From: a bacterium BMS3Bbin07
GTDB taxonomy: Bacteria; Nitrospirota; Thermodesulfovibrionia; Thermodesulfovibrionales; JdFR-85
Assembly (NCBI GenBank): GCA_002898135.1
Contig: BDTQ01000146.1
Coordinates: forward strand, 1-8,482
Length of the DNA: 8,482 nt
Direction of reading: 5' to 3'
In this document: positions 1 to 5,553 of the stretch, one piece after another
Layout: each line of letters begins with the position of its first letter
Position numbering within the stretch: position 1 is the first letter of the stretch
Position numbers and translations under genes: made by a program
The notes under the pieces: model-generated
Seen by the model: the letters and a program-made list of their open reading frames with translations, nothing else
What the model was told of the DNA's origin: nothing
The model's database searches: none

Positions 1-746
1 GAGGCAAGGGATTTGCTGTAGGTGCCCATAATCAGATCTACATCGTCTTCCATGCCAAAATGTTCGCATGTTCCACGGCCTGTCTCGCCCAGTACACCTA
101 TTCCATGGGCGTCATCAACCATCAGTCTGGCCTTGTACTGTCTTGCAAGGTCCAGAACCCCGGGCAGATCAACTATATCACCTTCCATGCTGAAGACACC
201 GTCGACAACAATAAGTTTTCCTTTCCCGTCACAATTTTTCAGTACCCGCTCAAGGTCATCCATATCATTATGGCGGAACTTTTTTATCTCTCCGTATGAC
301 AGTCTGCAACCATCAATAATACTGGCGTGGTCCAACTTATCGATTATGACGATGTCATTTTTTCCTATGAGGGCGGAAATCACCCCCAGATTTACCTGAA
401 AACCTGTGGAAAAGACTATGGCAGCATCTTTCCTCATGAAACGGGCGAGTTTTCCTTCAAGCTCTACGTGTATTTCCAGTGTGCCGTTAAGGAATCGTGA
501 ACCTGCGCAGCCGGTTCCATACTTCTCTATAGCCTTTATGGCAGCCTCTTTAACCCGAGGATCATTAGTCAGTCCCAGGTAGTTATTGGACCCGACCATT
601 ATCATCTTCTTGCCATTTGAGCAGACGACCGGATCCTGGGCACTCTCGATAACCCGGAAGTAGGGGTATAGTCCCAGTTCCATCAGTTCCTTTGCCTTGT
701 TAAAATGAAGACACTTTTCAAAAAGGTCTTCTTTTTTCACAGCCAT
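1..746 (-). CDS. spt: Serine palmitoyltransferase-like alpha-oxoamine synthase (partial, C-terminus outside window)
   Basis: This PLP enzyme of the alpha-oxoamine synthase family most likely condenses L-serine with an acyl thioester to give a 3-keto long-chain base in the cytoplasm. The first 248 residues are visible, read on the minus strand from ATG at 746. Recognisable elements are YPYFR (residues 28-31 area), the GSNNYLGLT block (52-60), [13 protein letters not shown] (77-89), [10 protein letters not shown] (112-121), the PLP-stacking His140 in [12 protein letters not shown] (210-217; Asp211 and His214) and the Schiff-base lysine Lys245 in GTYSKS. The GSRFLNGT and YPYFR stretches are, from memory, much closer to Bacteroides-type serine palmitoyltransferase than to BioF or Kbl. 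The ATG lies inside the end of the upstream reductase gene (10-bp overlap) and has no strong Shine-Dalgarno, so translational coupling is likely. About 150 C-terminal residues are missing, including the arginines that bind the substrate carboxylate. Alternatives are BioF (KAPA synthase) or Kbl. Confidence 0.75.
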   Translation of the reverse strand, partial: MAVKKEDLFEKCLHFNKAKELMELGLYPYFRVIESAQDPVVCSNGKKMIMVGSNNYLGLTNDPRVKEAAIKAIEKYGTGCAGSRFLNGTLEIHVELEGKLARFMRKDAAIVFSTGFQVNLGVISALIGKNDIVIIDKLDHASIIDGCRLSYGEIKKFRHNDMDDLERVLKNCDGKGKLIVVDGVFSMEGDIVDLPGVLDLARQYKARLMVDDAHGIGVLGETGRGTCEHFGMEDDVDLIMGTYSKSLA

Positions 747-1738
747 CTGTTTATTCTGTACCAGTCTGCCGTCCATTTCATCCCTTCCTTTAATGTTACA
801 GTTGATTTATATCCCAGTTCTTGTGTCGCAAGAGTTGAATCACATATCCAATATGGGTGATGCAACTCCCGTATTTTGTCTCTATTGATTATCCCCCCTT
901 TACTGAACCGCTCACTGATACCTGCCAAAAGAGGCATCACGGCCTTTGGTATCCGCAACTTTATAAAAGACCGTTCAAAAATCCCGGCTATCTCAAAGGC
1001 TATCTCTTCATTTGTATAGACCTTCGAGTCCGAGATGAAATAGAGCTTGCCGGTGGCAATCTCATTTGCTATGGAAAATAGTATACCATTTATCAGGTCA
1101 TCGACATAAACCAAAGAATAAACGGTCTTCCCCCAATATGGAAATACCCCTCGTTTTATCATCTTGAAGAGCATATGAAAATCCCGGTCCCTCGGGCCGT
1201 AAACCGCCGGAGGTCTTATTATTGTTACAGGTATCCTGTCCCTTACGCTGTAAACGACGCCTTCGGCCTCGAGTTTGCTCTTTCCATAAAAAGAGACAGG
1301 GTGAGGTTCTGTACTCTCTGTAACAGGTGTTCCGTTGAGGCTCGGGCCTGCGGCAGCAAGGCTGCTGAGAAAGACGAATCTCTTTAGTCTCCTGCCCTTA
1401 TCTATTAAGGCGTTAACAATGTTTTCCGTACCCTTAACATTAACAGCAAAAAAATTATCCTCTTCCCCGGTTTTTGTAAGTCCTGCAAGGTGGAAGACGT
1501 AATCACAATCCTCGACAGCCCCTTTTAAACTATTGATATCCTGACAATCTCCGTAAAAGAGCTCAACGGAGGAGGCTCCCGGAAGGTTTGTCATCTTCGA
1601 AGGGGAAAGTAGTGTTTCTATCCATCTAAGGTCTGAAGACGACCTTACAAGACATTTAACACTGTAGCCCCGGCCCGCAAGAGCCTCGACTAAATGGCTT
1701 CCAATAAAGCCTGTAGCACCTGTAACAAGTACCTTCAT
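737..1738 (-). CDS. NAD(P)-dependent epimerase/dehydratase-family reductase (extended SDR), candidate ceramide/keto-sphinganine reductase
   Basis: This is a 333-residue extended short-chain dehydrogenase/reductase. It has the N-terminal Rossmann motif GATGFIG (residues 7-13), a VFHLAG block (81-86), NVKGTENIV (100-108), the catalytic Ser125/Ser126 in FLSSLA, and the catalytic Tyr151 and Lys155 in YGKSK, followed by [10 protein letters not shown] (173-182). The ATG at 1738 is preferred because the Rossmann fold begins immediately. The frame extends upstream to a TTG at 1843, but the extra 35 residues show no domain. The gene overlaps the following SPT-like gene by 10 bp, so the two enzymes are almost certainly co-translated. 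In bacteria with sphingolipids, an SDR of this type (CerR) reduces the 3-keto group after SPT acts. That assignment here rests on the neighbour rather than on a diagnostic residue. Other possibilities are a sugar-nucleotide epimerase or a 3-beta-HSD-like enzyme. Confidence 0.85.
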   Translation of the reverse strand: MKVLVTGATGFIGSHLVEALAGRGYSVKCLVRSSSDLRWIETLLSPSKMTNLPGASSVELFYGDCQDINSLKGAVEDCDYVFHLAGLTKTGEEDNFFAVNVKGTENIVNALIDKGRRLKRFVFLSSLAAAGPSLNGTPVTESTEPHPVSFYGKSKLEAEGVVYSVRDRIPVTIIRPPAVYGPRDRDFHMLFKMIKRGVFPYWGKTVYSLVYVDDLINGILFSIANEIATGKLYFISDSKVYTNEEIAFEIAGIFERSFIKLRIPKAVMPLLAGISERFSKGGIINRDKIRELHHPYWICDSTLATQELGYKSTVTLKEGMKWTADWYRINRWL

Positions 1739-1752
1739 TGTGGTTGTAATAG

Positions 1753-1781
1753 ATAATACATTAGCTCTGTATTCATGGCTA
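1753..1781 (-). promoter_or_regulatory. Weak candidate sigma-70 promoter for the reductase/SPT operon
   Basis: On the minus strand there is a TATTAT -10 (1753-1758) and a TAGCCA -35-like hexamer (1776-1781), separated by 17 bp. The predicted start near 1746 would leave only about eight leader bases before the ATG at 1738. No Shine-Dalgarno is visible there. The -35 element overlaps one arm of an inverted repeat, as expected for a repressed promoter. The -35 matches only four of six consensus bases, so confidence is low. Confidence 0.3.
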
Positions 1782-1807
1782 ATTGCTATAAGCGTTTCGC
1801 CATGAAT
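1771..1807. promoter_or_regulatory. 9-bp perfect inverted repeat, candidate operator
   Basis: ATTCATGGC at 1771-1779 and its exact reverse complement GCCATGAAT at 1799-1807 are separated by 19 bp. The arm centres are 28 bp apart, a little under three helical turns. The repeat lies in the divergent region between the reductase and the DUF948 gene and overlaps the candidate minus-strand -35. No regulator gene is adjacent, so the binding protein is unknown. It could instead form an RNA hairpin. Confidence 0.45.
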
Positions 1808-1870
1808 GGTGGACGTGGATATTTTGATGGATAGGCAGGTCAAGAGTCAAGTTTTCGAGCTTTGCGAAAC

Positions 1871-1899
1871 TCCACATAGAAATTAAAGTATGTTATAAT
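1871..1899 (+). promoter_or_regulatory. Sigma-70-type promoter with extended -10, for the DUF948-ytxH-hypAB operon
   Basis: A perfect TATAAT at 1894-1899 is preceded by TGT (1891-1893), an extended -10. A TCCACA hexamer (1871-1876, four of six bases matching TTGACA) lies at exactly 17 bp spacing. Transcription should begin near 1906, only about three bases before the ATG at 1909, and no Shine-Dalgarno is present. The operon message may therefore be leaderless or nearly so. Confidence 0.65.
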
Positions 1900-1908
1900 G
1901 ATTTCATT

Positions 1909-2295
1909 ATGAGTGAAATTGCAGATGTCATAATAGCAGTGGTTGTTATAATCTCGGCTGGTTTTCTAATCCCGGTGCTTATTGAGTTCAGGAGGACAAT
2001 GAAGAGACTTAACGAGTTTCTTGATGTTACGGGTAAAGAGCTTCCGCCTGCAATCAATGAACTCAAGCAGACCCTTGAAAATCTCAAGAATATTGCCGGA
2101 GATGTTCAGTCTGTAACCGGGGGAGTAAGAGAGCTTACCGATGTTCTTACAGATACAGCCGATAATCTCCGGTCAGTCTCAAGCGTGATCAGCAGGGTTG
2201 GAACCGAGACAAATGCCGTTATTGCCGGTCTTAAAACCGGTGTTAAAACAGCAGTTGGAGTATTTTTAAAGAATTTATTGCGTAAGGGAGGTTAA
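1909..2295 (+). CDS. DUF948-family membrane-anchored protein (YtxG-like)
   Basis: This 128-residue protein has one N-terminal membrane helix (about residues 5-25, rich in V and I). A mostly helical tail follows (about 28-115) with regularly spaced hydrophobic residues that suggest a coiled coil or an amphipathic rod, and it ends in a basic KNLLRKGG. This is the DUF948 arrangement, related to Bacillus YtxG, whose exact role is not established; family members are linked to general stress and the envelope. It is first in a tight operon: ytxH starts five bases after its stop. The start sits just downstream of a strong promoter and lacks a Shine-Dalgarno. A later start would cut into the membrane helix, so this ATG is retained. 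Confidence 0.85.
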   Translation: MSEIADVIIAVVVIISAGFLIPVLIEFRRTMKRLNEFLDVTGKELPPAINELKQTLENLKNIAGDVQSVTGGVRELTDVLTDTADNLRSVSSVISRVGTETNAVIAGLKTGVKTAVGVFLKNLLRKGG

Positions 2296-2299
2296 GATT

Positions 2300-2632
2300 A
2301 TGGAAGAACGAGAGGGATACGGTGTCGGCTCAATGTTTTTCGCCTTTTTGTTGGGTGGTTTTGTTGGTGCAGGCGTGGCCTTGATTCTTGCCCCTCAGTC
2401 AGGACCAGAGACGAGAAAGCGGGTAAGTGACCTTGCAGAGGATGTAAAGGAGAAGACTTCCGGGATTAAGGAGAAGGTCACAAAGGGGGTTGAGCAGGGT
2501 AAGGGAGCGGTTTCTACAACCCTTGAGAAGGGCAAGGAATTTATAGAGGAGAAAAAATCAGCCCTTAGCTCTGCTATTGAGGCCGGGAAAGAGGCATTTG
2601 AGCAGGAAAGGGAAAAGCACAAGAAGACCTGA
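2300..2632 (+). CDS. YtxH-domain protein
   Basis: This 110-residue protein has a glycine-rich membrane segment (about residues 11-31, FLLGGFVGAGVALILAP) followed directly by the family's APQSGPETRKR hallmark (31-41). It then has a long, highly charged Lys/Glu amphipathic helical tail with an 11-residue-like periodicity (45-110). YtxH/GvpP-like proteins are associated with stress and the envelope; no enzymatic role is known. A strong GGGAGG Shine-Dalgarno (2286-2291) overlaps the end of the DUF948 gene. The stop TGA shares its A with the hypA ATG. The DUF948-YtxH pairing is common and supports both calls. Confidence 0.9.
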   Translation: MEEREGYGVGSMFFAFLLGGFVGAGVALILAPQSGPETRKRVSDLAEDVKEKTSGIKEKVTKGVEQGKGAVSTTLEKGKEFIEEKKSALSSAIEAGKEAFEQEREKHKKT

Positions 2633-2976
2633 TGCACGAGGTGTCCATAGCCCAAAGCATTCTTGATATAGCAATAACAGAGTGCCGGAAGGCTGAGTAC
2701 AAGAGAATAAATTCTATTTCATTGCGTATAGGTAAGGTTTCAGGAATAAAGGTCCAGTCTCTCCTTTTTGCTTTCGATATAATCAAAATTGATACCATTG
2801 CCCATGGTGCATCCCTGCTCTGTGAAGAAGGTCCGGTAGCCGGGCATTGCCATGAATGTCATAATAACTTTGCTGTTGCGTCCGAGTTGATCCTCGCCTG
2901 TCCTGAATGCGGCGGAACCCGGTTCAGTATCAATGGGGGGAGAGAACTTGATATTGTAGAGATTGATGTTGACTGA
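2632..2976 (+). CDS. hypA: HypA, hydrogenase maturation nickel metallochaperone
   Basis: HypA hands Ni(II) to [NiFe]-hydrogenase precursors together with HypB in the cytoplasm. The 114-residue length is normal. The N-terminal MHE nickel site (Met1, His2, Glu3) is intact, so the ATG at 2632 is firmly fixed. The zinc-binding site is present as CHEC (Cys73, Cys76) and CPEC (Cys90, Cys93), with an additional His74 and His77 nearby. It overlaps the ytxH stop by one base (TGATG) and has no strong Shine-Dalgarno of its own, which points to coupled translation. hypB follows after 12 bases. No hypC, D, E or F and no hydrogenase structural genes lie in this window. Confidence 0.97.
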   Translation: MHEVSIAQSILDIAITECRKAEYKRINSISLRIGKVSGIKVQSLLFAFDIIKIDTIAHGASLLCEEGPVAGHCHECHNNFAVASELILACPECGGTRFSINGGRELDIVEIDVD

Positions 2977-2988
2977 GGAGGAACTTTT

Positions 2989-3636
2989 ATGAAGGTAAAG
3001 GTAGTAAGGCGTATACTTGAAGCCAACGAGAAGATTGCAGAAGAAAACAGGAGGCTTTTTAAAGAGAAAGGGATTTTTACAATAAATCTGATGAGCGGAC
3101 CCGGTGCCGGAAAAACCTCTCTTCTTGTGAGGACCATAGAGGCATTGAAAGATAAGGTTTCAATAGGGGTAGTAGAGGGCGATATTACCGGCACAGATGA
3201 TGCTGAACGGATAAATGCCCTTGATGTCCCGGTGGTTCAGATAAATACGGAAGGGGCATGTCACCTTGATGCGAACATGATAAGGGAGGCGCTTGATGAG
3301 ATTCCTCTTAATGATATAAGGCTTCTGTTTATAGAAAATGTAGGTAACCTTGTCTGTCCCGCTGAGTTCAATGTTGGCGAAGATATGAAGGCAATGGTGC
3401 TGAGTATATCTGAGGGAGATGATAAGCCCTTGAAATATCCCTTGATGTTTCAGGAATCAGGTGCACTCATCATCAACAAGACGGACCTCCTTCCTCACAC
3501 GGATGTAGACATGGAAAAGATAAGAAGGAATGCCCTGTCTCTTAATTCCGGTTTAAAAATATTTAAAATCTCCTGCAGGACTGGTGCAGGTCTTCCTGAC
3601 TGGACCAATTATTTGACCACGCTGTTAGCCACATAG
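2989..3636 (+). CDS. hypB: HypB, GTPase for nickel insertion into hydrogenase
   Basis: This SIMIBI-class GTPase of 215 residues powers nickel delivery with HypA. Visible elements are the P-loop GPGAGKT (residues 37-43), EGDITGTDDAERI (63-75), the G-domain metal site Cys91-His92 in GACHLDA with Cys123 in NLVCPAEF, the ENVGNLVCP block (116-124), and NKTD (163-166) for guanine specificity. It lacks the N-terminal CxxCGC motif and the His-rich stretch of Escherichia coli-type HypB, so it is the short form with only the G-domain metal site. An excellent GAGGAGG Shine-Dalgarno (2975-2981) overlaps the hypA stop. The last codons (TTA GCC ACA TAG) share TTAGCCAC with a repeat that begins just downstream. 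Confidence 0.97.
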   Translation: MKVKVVRRILEANEKIAEENRRLFKEKGIFTINLMSGPGAGKTSLLVRTIEALKDKVSIGVVEGDITGTDDAERINALDVPVVQINTEGACHLDANMIREALDEIPLNDIRLLFIENVGNLVCPAEFNVGEDMKAMVLSISEGDDKPLKYPLMFQESGALIINKTDLLPHTDVDMEKIRRNALSLNSGLKIFKISCRTGAGLPDWTNYLTTLLAT

Positions 3637-3642
3637 CAAGCA

Positions 3643-3800
3643 TTAGCCACGAACAATCACGAGAGTATTTTAGGATTATTCTCTTTTTCTTCAGGACAGG
3701 ATGAACAGGATATTTCATCTCTTTATTTTATTGTGTAAATCCTGTCTATCCTGTCTGGTTTTAATGTTTTCTGCCTTTTTTCTGTGTCTCAGTGGTTTAA
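3643..3800. repeat. Nested palindromic intergenic repeat (REP/MITE-like)
   Basis: This imperfect palindrome just after hypB has two layers. The outer arms are TTAGCCACG with a following CACGAG (3643-3663), against GTGTCTCAGTGGTTTAA (3784-3800), whose complement begins TTAAACCAC. The inner arms are GACAGGAT-GA-ACAGGAT (3695-3711) and ATCCTGT-CT-ATCCTGTC (3739-3755), matching at 15 of 17 positions; each inner arm is itself a 9-bp direct repeat of ACAGGAT. The loop is A/T rich. No coding frame is evident. Similar CAGGATgaaCAGGAT/ATCCTGTC palindromes occur as dispersed repeats in many environmental bacterial genomes (background knowledge, not tested here). Transcribed, it could form a long hairpin that protects or terminates the hyp mRNA. 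Confidence 0.65.
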
Positions 3801-3858
3801 CAAACTCGTTTTCAACTCAAATACGAAAAAGAGGGTTGCGAGTTTTTGTGACCCCGAT

Positions 3859-3900
3859 ATGACTTAAATCATAACAAAATATCTTTTCAGGCATTATTAT
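3859..3900 (+). promoter_or_regulatory. Crp/Fnr-type operator with class II promoter for the DUF1858 operon
   Basis: ATGACTTAAATCAT (3859-3872) is a near-palindrome matching seven of ten informative bases of the FNR consensus (TTGAT-N4-ATCAA). It also resembles HcpR-type TTGAC-N4-GTCAA. A TATTAT -10 lies at 3895-3900, predicting a start near 3907. The palindrome centre (3865.5) is then at exactly -41.5, the class II activator position, and no good -35 is needed. The leader would be about 25 nt with GGAGG at 3921-3925. Confidence 0.55.
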
Positions 3901-3931
3901 AAAGATAAGATTAAATTGAAGGAGGAAAAAA

Positions 3932-4144
3932 ATGGCGACAACCAGGAAAGAAGTTGACAGGAATACCGTAATCGGGGACATAATCAAAGAGATGCCTGAG
4001 GCCACGAAGGTTATTGAGAAGTATTTTGGAAATGGTTGCTTTACGTGTCCGGGAATTAACGTGGAGTCAATAGCCTTTGGTGCAACGATGCATAACGTTG
4101 ACCCCGAGGTAGTGGTAAAAGAAATAAACGAACTGGAGGACTGA
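3932..4144 (+). CDS. DUF1858 domain protein (small CxxC redox/hybrid-cluster-associated protein)
   Basis: This 70-residue protein is made entirely of a DUF1858 domain. It has VDRNTVIGDIIKEMPEA (residues 8-24), then YFGNGCFTCPG (31-41) with Cys36 and Cys39 forming the family CxxC. It continues with NVESIAFGATMHNVDPEVVV (43-62), the usual helix with the HxxD-type turn. The family is frequent in strict anaerobes and is often found near hybrid-cluster (Hcp) or other redox proteins; its biochemistry is not settled. GGAGG sits six bases ahead of the ATG. A 42-residue cysteine miniprotein follows after two bases, so the pair is an operon, probably under the Crp/Fnr-type site upstream. Confidence 0.92.
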   Translation: MATTRKEVDRNTVIGDIIKEMPEATKVIEKYFGNGCFTCPGINVESIAFGATMHNVDPEVVVKEINELED

Positions 4145-4146
4145 TT

Positions 4147-4275
4147 ATGGAAACAAAGTGTTTTGTATGTGGTGCAGATGATAAGGAGAGGGTATACCTT
4201 TCCTGTGTTCAGGGTGGTGAAGAGAAGCTGGTGTGTGTGCTTTGCCTCCCCGTGTTGATTCACGGAGCCCATTAA
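4147..4275 (+). CDS. Four-cysteine zinc-ribbon-like miniprotein (42 aa)
   Basis: This 42-residue protein has two CxxC knuckles, CFVC (Cys5, Cys8) and CVLC (Cys30, Cys33). Another cysteine, Cys20, lies between them, and the C-terminal end is HGAH. The 21-residue spacing between the knuckles, with a short beta-like ERVYLSC segment, suits a zinc ribbon or rubredoxin-like knuckle. It begins two bases after the DUF1858 stop and is served by GGAGG (4135-4139 area) lying in the last codons of that gene, at ideal spacing. It stops 17 bases ahead of a perfect hairpin. The ribosome site, operon spacing and cysteine pattern make it credible despite its size. No named family is recognised; a metal-binding partner of the DUF1858 protein is a guess. 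Confidence 0.75.
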   Translation: METKCFVCGADDKERVYLSCVQGGEEKLVCVLCLPVLIHGAH

Positions 4276-4292
4276 AAATCCACTGTTTTATT

Positions 4293-4323
4293 GTTGACCA
4301 GGGGCTTTATTCCCCTGGTCAAC
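4293..4323 (+). terminator. Perfect 12-bp hairpin closing the DUF1858 operon
   Basis: GTTGACCAGGGG (4293-4304) pairs perfectly with CCCCTGGTCAAC (4312-4323) around a 7-base loop, 17 bases after the miniprotein stop. There is no U-run after it, so it is a terminator-like or mRNA-stabilising hairpin rather than a textbook intrinsic terminator. Confidence 0.55.
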
Positions 4324-4551
4324 CCTCGATCTTATTCAATACTATTACTTCTGCAACAACGTAGTGTTTGTGTATAAATTACAGTCATTTGTCATTCCCG
4401 CAAGTGAAGCGAGTCGGGAATCCTTCTTAAAGAAAGCCGGAAAGACAGAAAAAACGACAATCTATCTTATTCCCGGGCAGGTATGTGTGTGATTGCCTCA
4501 AAGTCTGTAGTAATGTCAGAATAAACCATGAACCTGATGATCTTTTCCAAA
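4324..4551. other. Non-coding region with REP-type ATTCCCG hairpin
   Basis: No gene is seen here. TGTCATTCCCG (4390-4400) and CGGGAATCC (4415-4423) give a 7-bp stem (ATTCCCG/CGGGAAT) with a 14-base loop containing GTGAAGCGAG. This is the form of the common GTCATTCCCGC...GCGGGAATCC genomic repeat. TTCTTAAAGAA (4424-4434) follows directly. TGTATAAAT at 4371-4379 is a possible -10 for the downstream DUF502 gene, but no convincing -35 accompanies it. Confidence 0.5.
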
Positions 4552-4583
4552 CACTACAGCCTTGGGTGAGCGAGGCTGTAGTG
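4552..4583. repeat. Strong hairpin in the 5' region of the DUF502 gene
   Basis: CACTACAGCC (4552-4561) pairs perfectly with GGCTGTAGTG (4574-4583). The stem can extend by up to three further pairs inward, and the loop region carries GTGAGCGAG. It ends 25 bases ahead of the AGGAGG ribosome site (4609-4614). It may be a dispersed repeat, an attenuator or an mRNA-stabilising element; there is no U-run for termination. Confidence 0.5.
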
Positions 4584-4618
4584 CCAAATAACCGGAACGA
4601 ATAATATCAGGAGGGAGC

Positions 4619-5176
4619 ATGAAGAAACTCACAGAGTATTTCTTTAAGGGTCTTTTGTTTTTAGTCCCATTGGTTGCAACGGTCTATGTCGTGTATCTTG
4701 TTTTTATAAAGATAGACAGGCTTTTCAGCTTCAAGATTCCGGGGGTGGGGTTTGTAGTTACAATACTGACAATAACAGCTGTGGGATTTATTGCCTCAAA
4801 TTTTCTGACAAAGAGACTGGTGCTCCTGGTTGACAGAACCTTTGCCAGGCTGCCGTTCATAAAGATGATTTACACATCCATAAAGGACCTGATAGGAGCA
4901 TTTGTTGGCGATAAGAAGAGTTTTAACAAACCTGTTTTAGTTGCCCTTATGCCGGGGAGCAAGATACAGGTTATAGGGTTTGTAACTCGTGAAGGCCTGC
5001 ATAATTTAGGGCTTTCAGACAGTGTTGCCGTATATCTTCCCCAGTCATACAACTTTGCTGGAAATCTCATAATTGTGCCAAAAGAACAGGTTTCCCCCCT
5101 TGGCGCTGACAGCGGAGACGTTATGGCATTCATCGTATCCGGGGGCGTGACAGCCAAAGAAGGTCCATCCAAATAA
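4619..5176 (+). CDS. DUF502 family integral membrane protein
   Basis: This 185-residue protein has two N-terminal membrane helices (about residues 9-31 and 41-62) and a cytoplasmic or periplasmic beta-rich domain. Family landmarks are the PLVATVYVVY segment (17-26), the DR..ARLPFIKMIYTSIKD block (72-90), the IGFVTREG motif (119-126), the VYLPQSYNFAGNLIIVP block (138-154), and an IVSGG end (172-176). Length is slightly below the roughly 200 residues usual for the family. Function is unknown; it is widespread in Gram-negative bacteria and a homologue is present in plants (LCV-like). AGGAGG (4609-4614) supports the ATG. It appears to be transcribed alone, with hairpins on both sides. Confidence 0.92.
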   Translation: MKKLTEYFFKGLLFLVPLVATVYVVYLVFIKIDRLFSFKIPGVGFVVTILTITAVGFIASNFLTKRLVLLVDRTFARLPFIKMIYTSIKDLIGAFVGDKKSFNKPVLVALMPGSKIQVIGFVTREGLHNLGLSDSVAVYLPQSYNFAGNLIIVPKEQVSPLGADSGDVMAFIVSGGVTAKEGPSK

Positions 5177-5553
5177 CTTCTACCTGGGTATTGCAGAGTA
5201 TGAAACCTGTTACATAATTTGTGAAGCAGATTATGCAATCCTCTTTGTCTTTCTTTTTCCTCAAAATAAAAACCCTTTAAATACAAGAGGGATTTCTCTG
5301 GCATTGCTCTTGCATTATTAAAACTAAAATTAAAAAAATTCAACAAATTAAAGTTTTTTTAAAACCCGGGATATTAACCTGAAATACTCGGGGCTTCTAA
5401 AATGTCATCGAAAAAGTATATGGATATTGGGATGACGGAACAATTTCTGATAAATAACTCACCATGCTACTGTTTCCAGCAATTCTGATGTCCCGGCATC
5501 CAGATTTACAAGGAGTGCTTTATAAATTAAGAAAGAAGGAGCTGGGTTTGCTG
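5177..5553 (+). other. Non-coding region with a folded leader for the barrel/FecR/FN3 operon
   Basis: No gene is supported in this stretch. A weak hairpin CCCTTT/AGAGGG (5273-5278 with 5286-5291) lies directly before the sigma-54 site and could end DUF502 transcription. After the predicted sigma-54 start (about 5325) comes a leader of about 228 bases. It contains CCCGGG (5365-5370) able to pair with CTCGGG (5387-5392, one G-T pair) and GTCATC (5404-5409) able to pair with GATGAC (5431-5436). The frame extends upstream of 5554 to 5464, but that part lacks a signal peptide and a ribosome site. No known riboswitch motif was recognised. Confidence 0.4.
5299..5314 (+). promoter_or_regulatory. Sigma-54 (RpoN) promoter
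   Basis: TGGCATTGCTCTTGCA matches the -24/-12 consensus TGGCAC-R-N4-TTGCW at all but two positions, with the invariant GG (5300-5301) and GC (5312-5313) at the required 10-base spacing. The expected start is near 5325. It lies 240 bases before the first gene of the outer-membrane/FecR/FN3 run, on the same strand. The enhancer-binding protein is not encoded in this window. Confidence 0.75.

Noticed and set aside
22..399. Plus-strand open frames opposite the SPT-like gene
   Set aside because: They are Ser/Pro-rich antisense shadows of a clear enzyme gene and have no start context.
1..746. Assignment as BioF (biotin synthesis) or Kbl (threonine degradation)
   Set aside because: The visible motifs and the overlapping SDR fit serine palmitoyltransferase better; however the missing C-terminus keeps these as alternatives.
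1739..1843. Upstream extension of the reductase gene to a TTG start
   Set aside because: The extra 35 residues precede the Rossmann motif, show no domain, and the DNA there carries an inverted repeat and promoter-like elements.
2376..2391. Second sigma-54-like site (TGGCCTTGATTCTTGC)
   Set aside because: The spacing between the GG and GC elements is one base too long and it lies inside the ytxH coding frame.
3643..3800. CRISPR array
   Set aside because: The repeats are short, nested and palindromic with no regularly spaced unique spacers, and there are no cas genes.
3817..4272. 151-codon minus-strand open frame
   Set aside because: It is antisense to the DUF1858 and miniprotein genes and their promoter; the translation is low-complexity Ser/Thr/Phe-rich with no recognisable domain.
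4870..5346. 158-codon minus-strand open frame over DUF502
   Set aside because: It is a shadow of the DUF502 coding frame, without a ribosome site or domain.
5432..5488. 18-codon upstream open frame in the sigma-54 leader
   Set aside because: It has no clear Shine-Dalgarno and no recognisable leader-peptide feature such as a codon run.
5464..5553. Upstream extension of the TPR-barrel protein
   Set aside because: It would bury the signal peptide behind 30 residues and has no ribosome site; the region is better read as leader.
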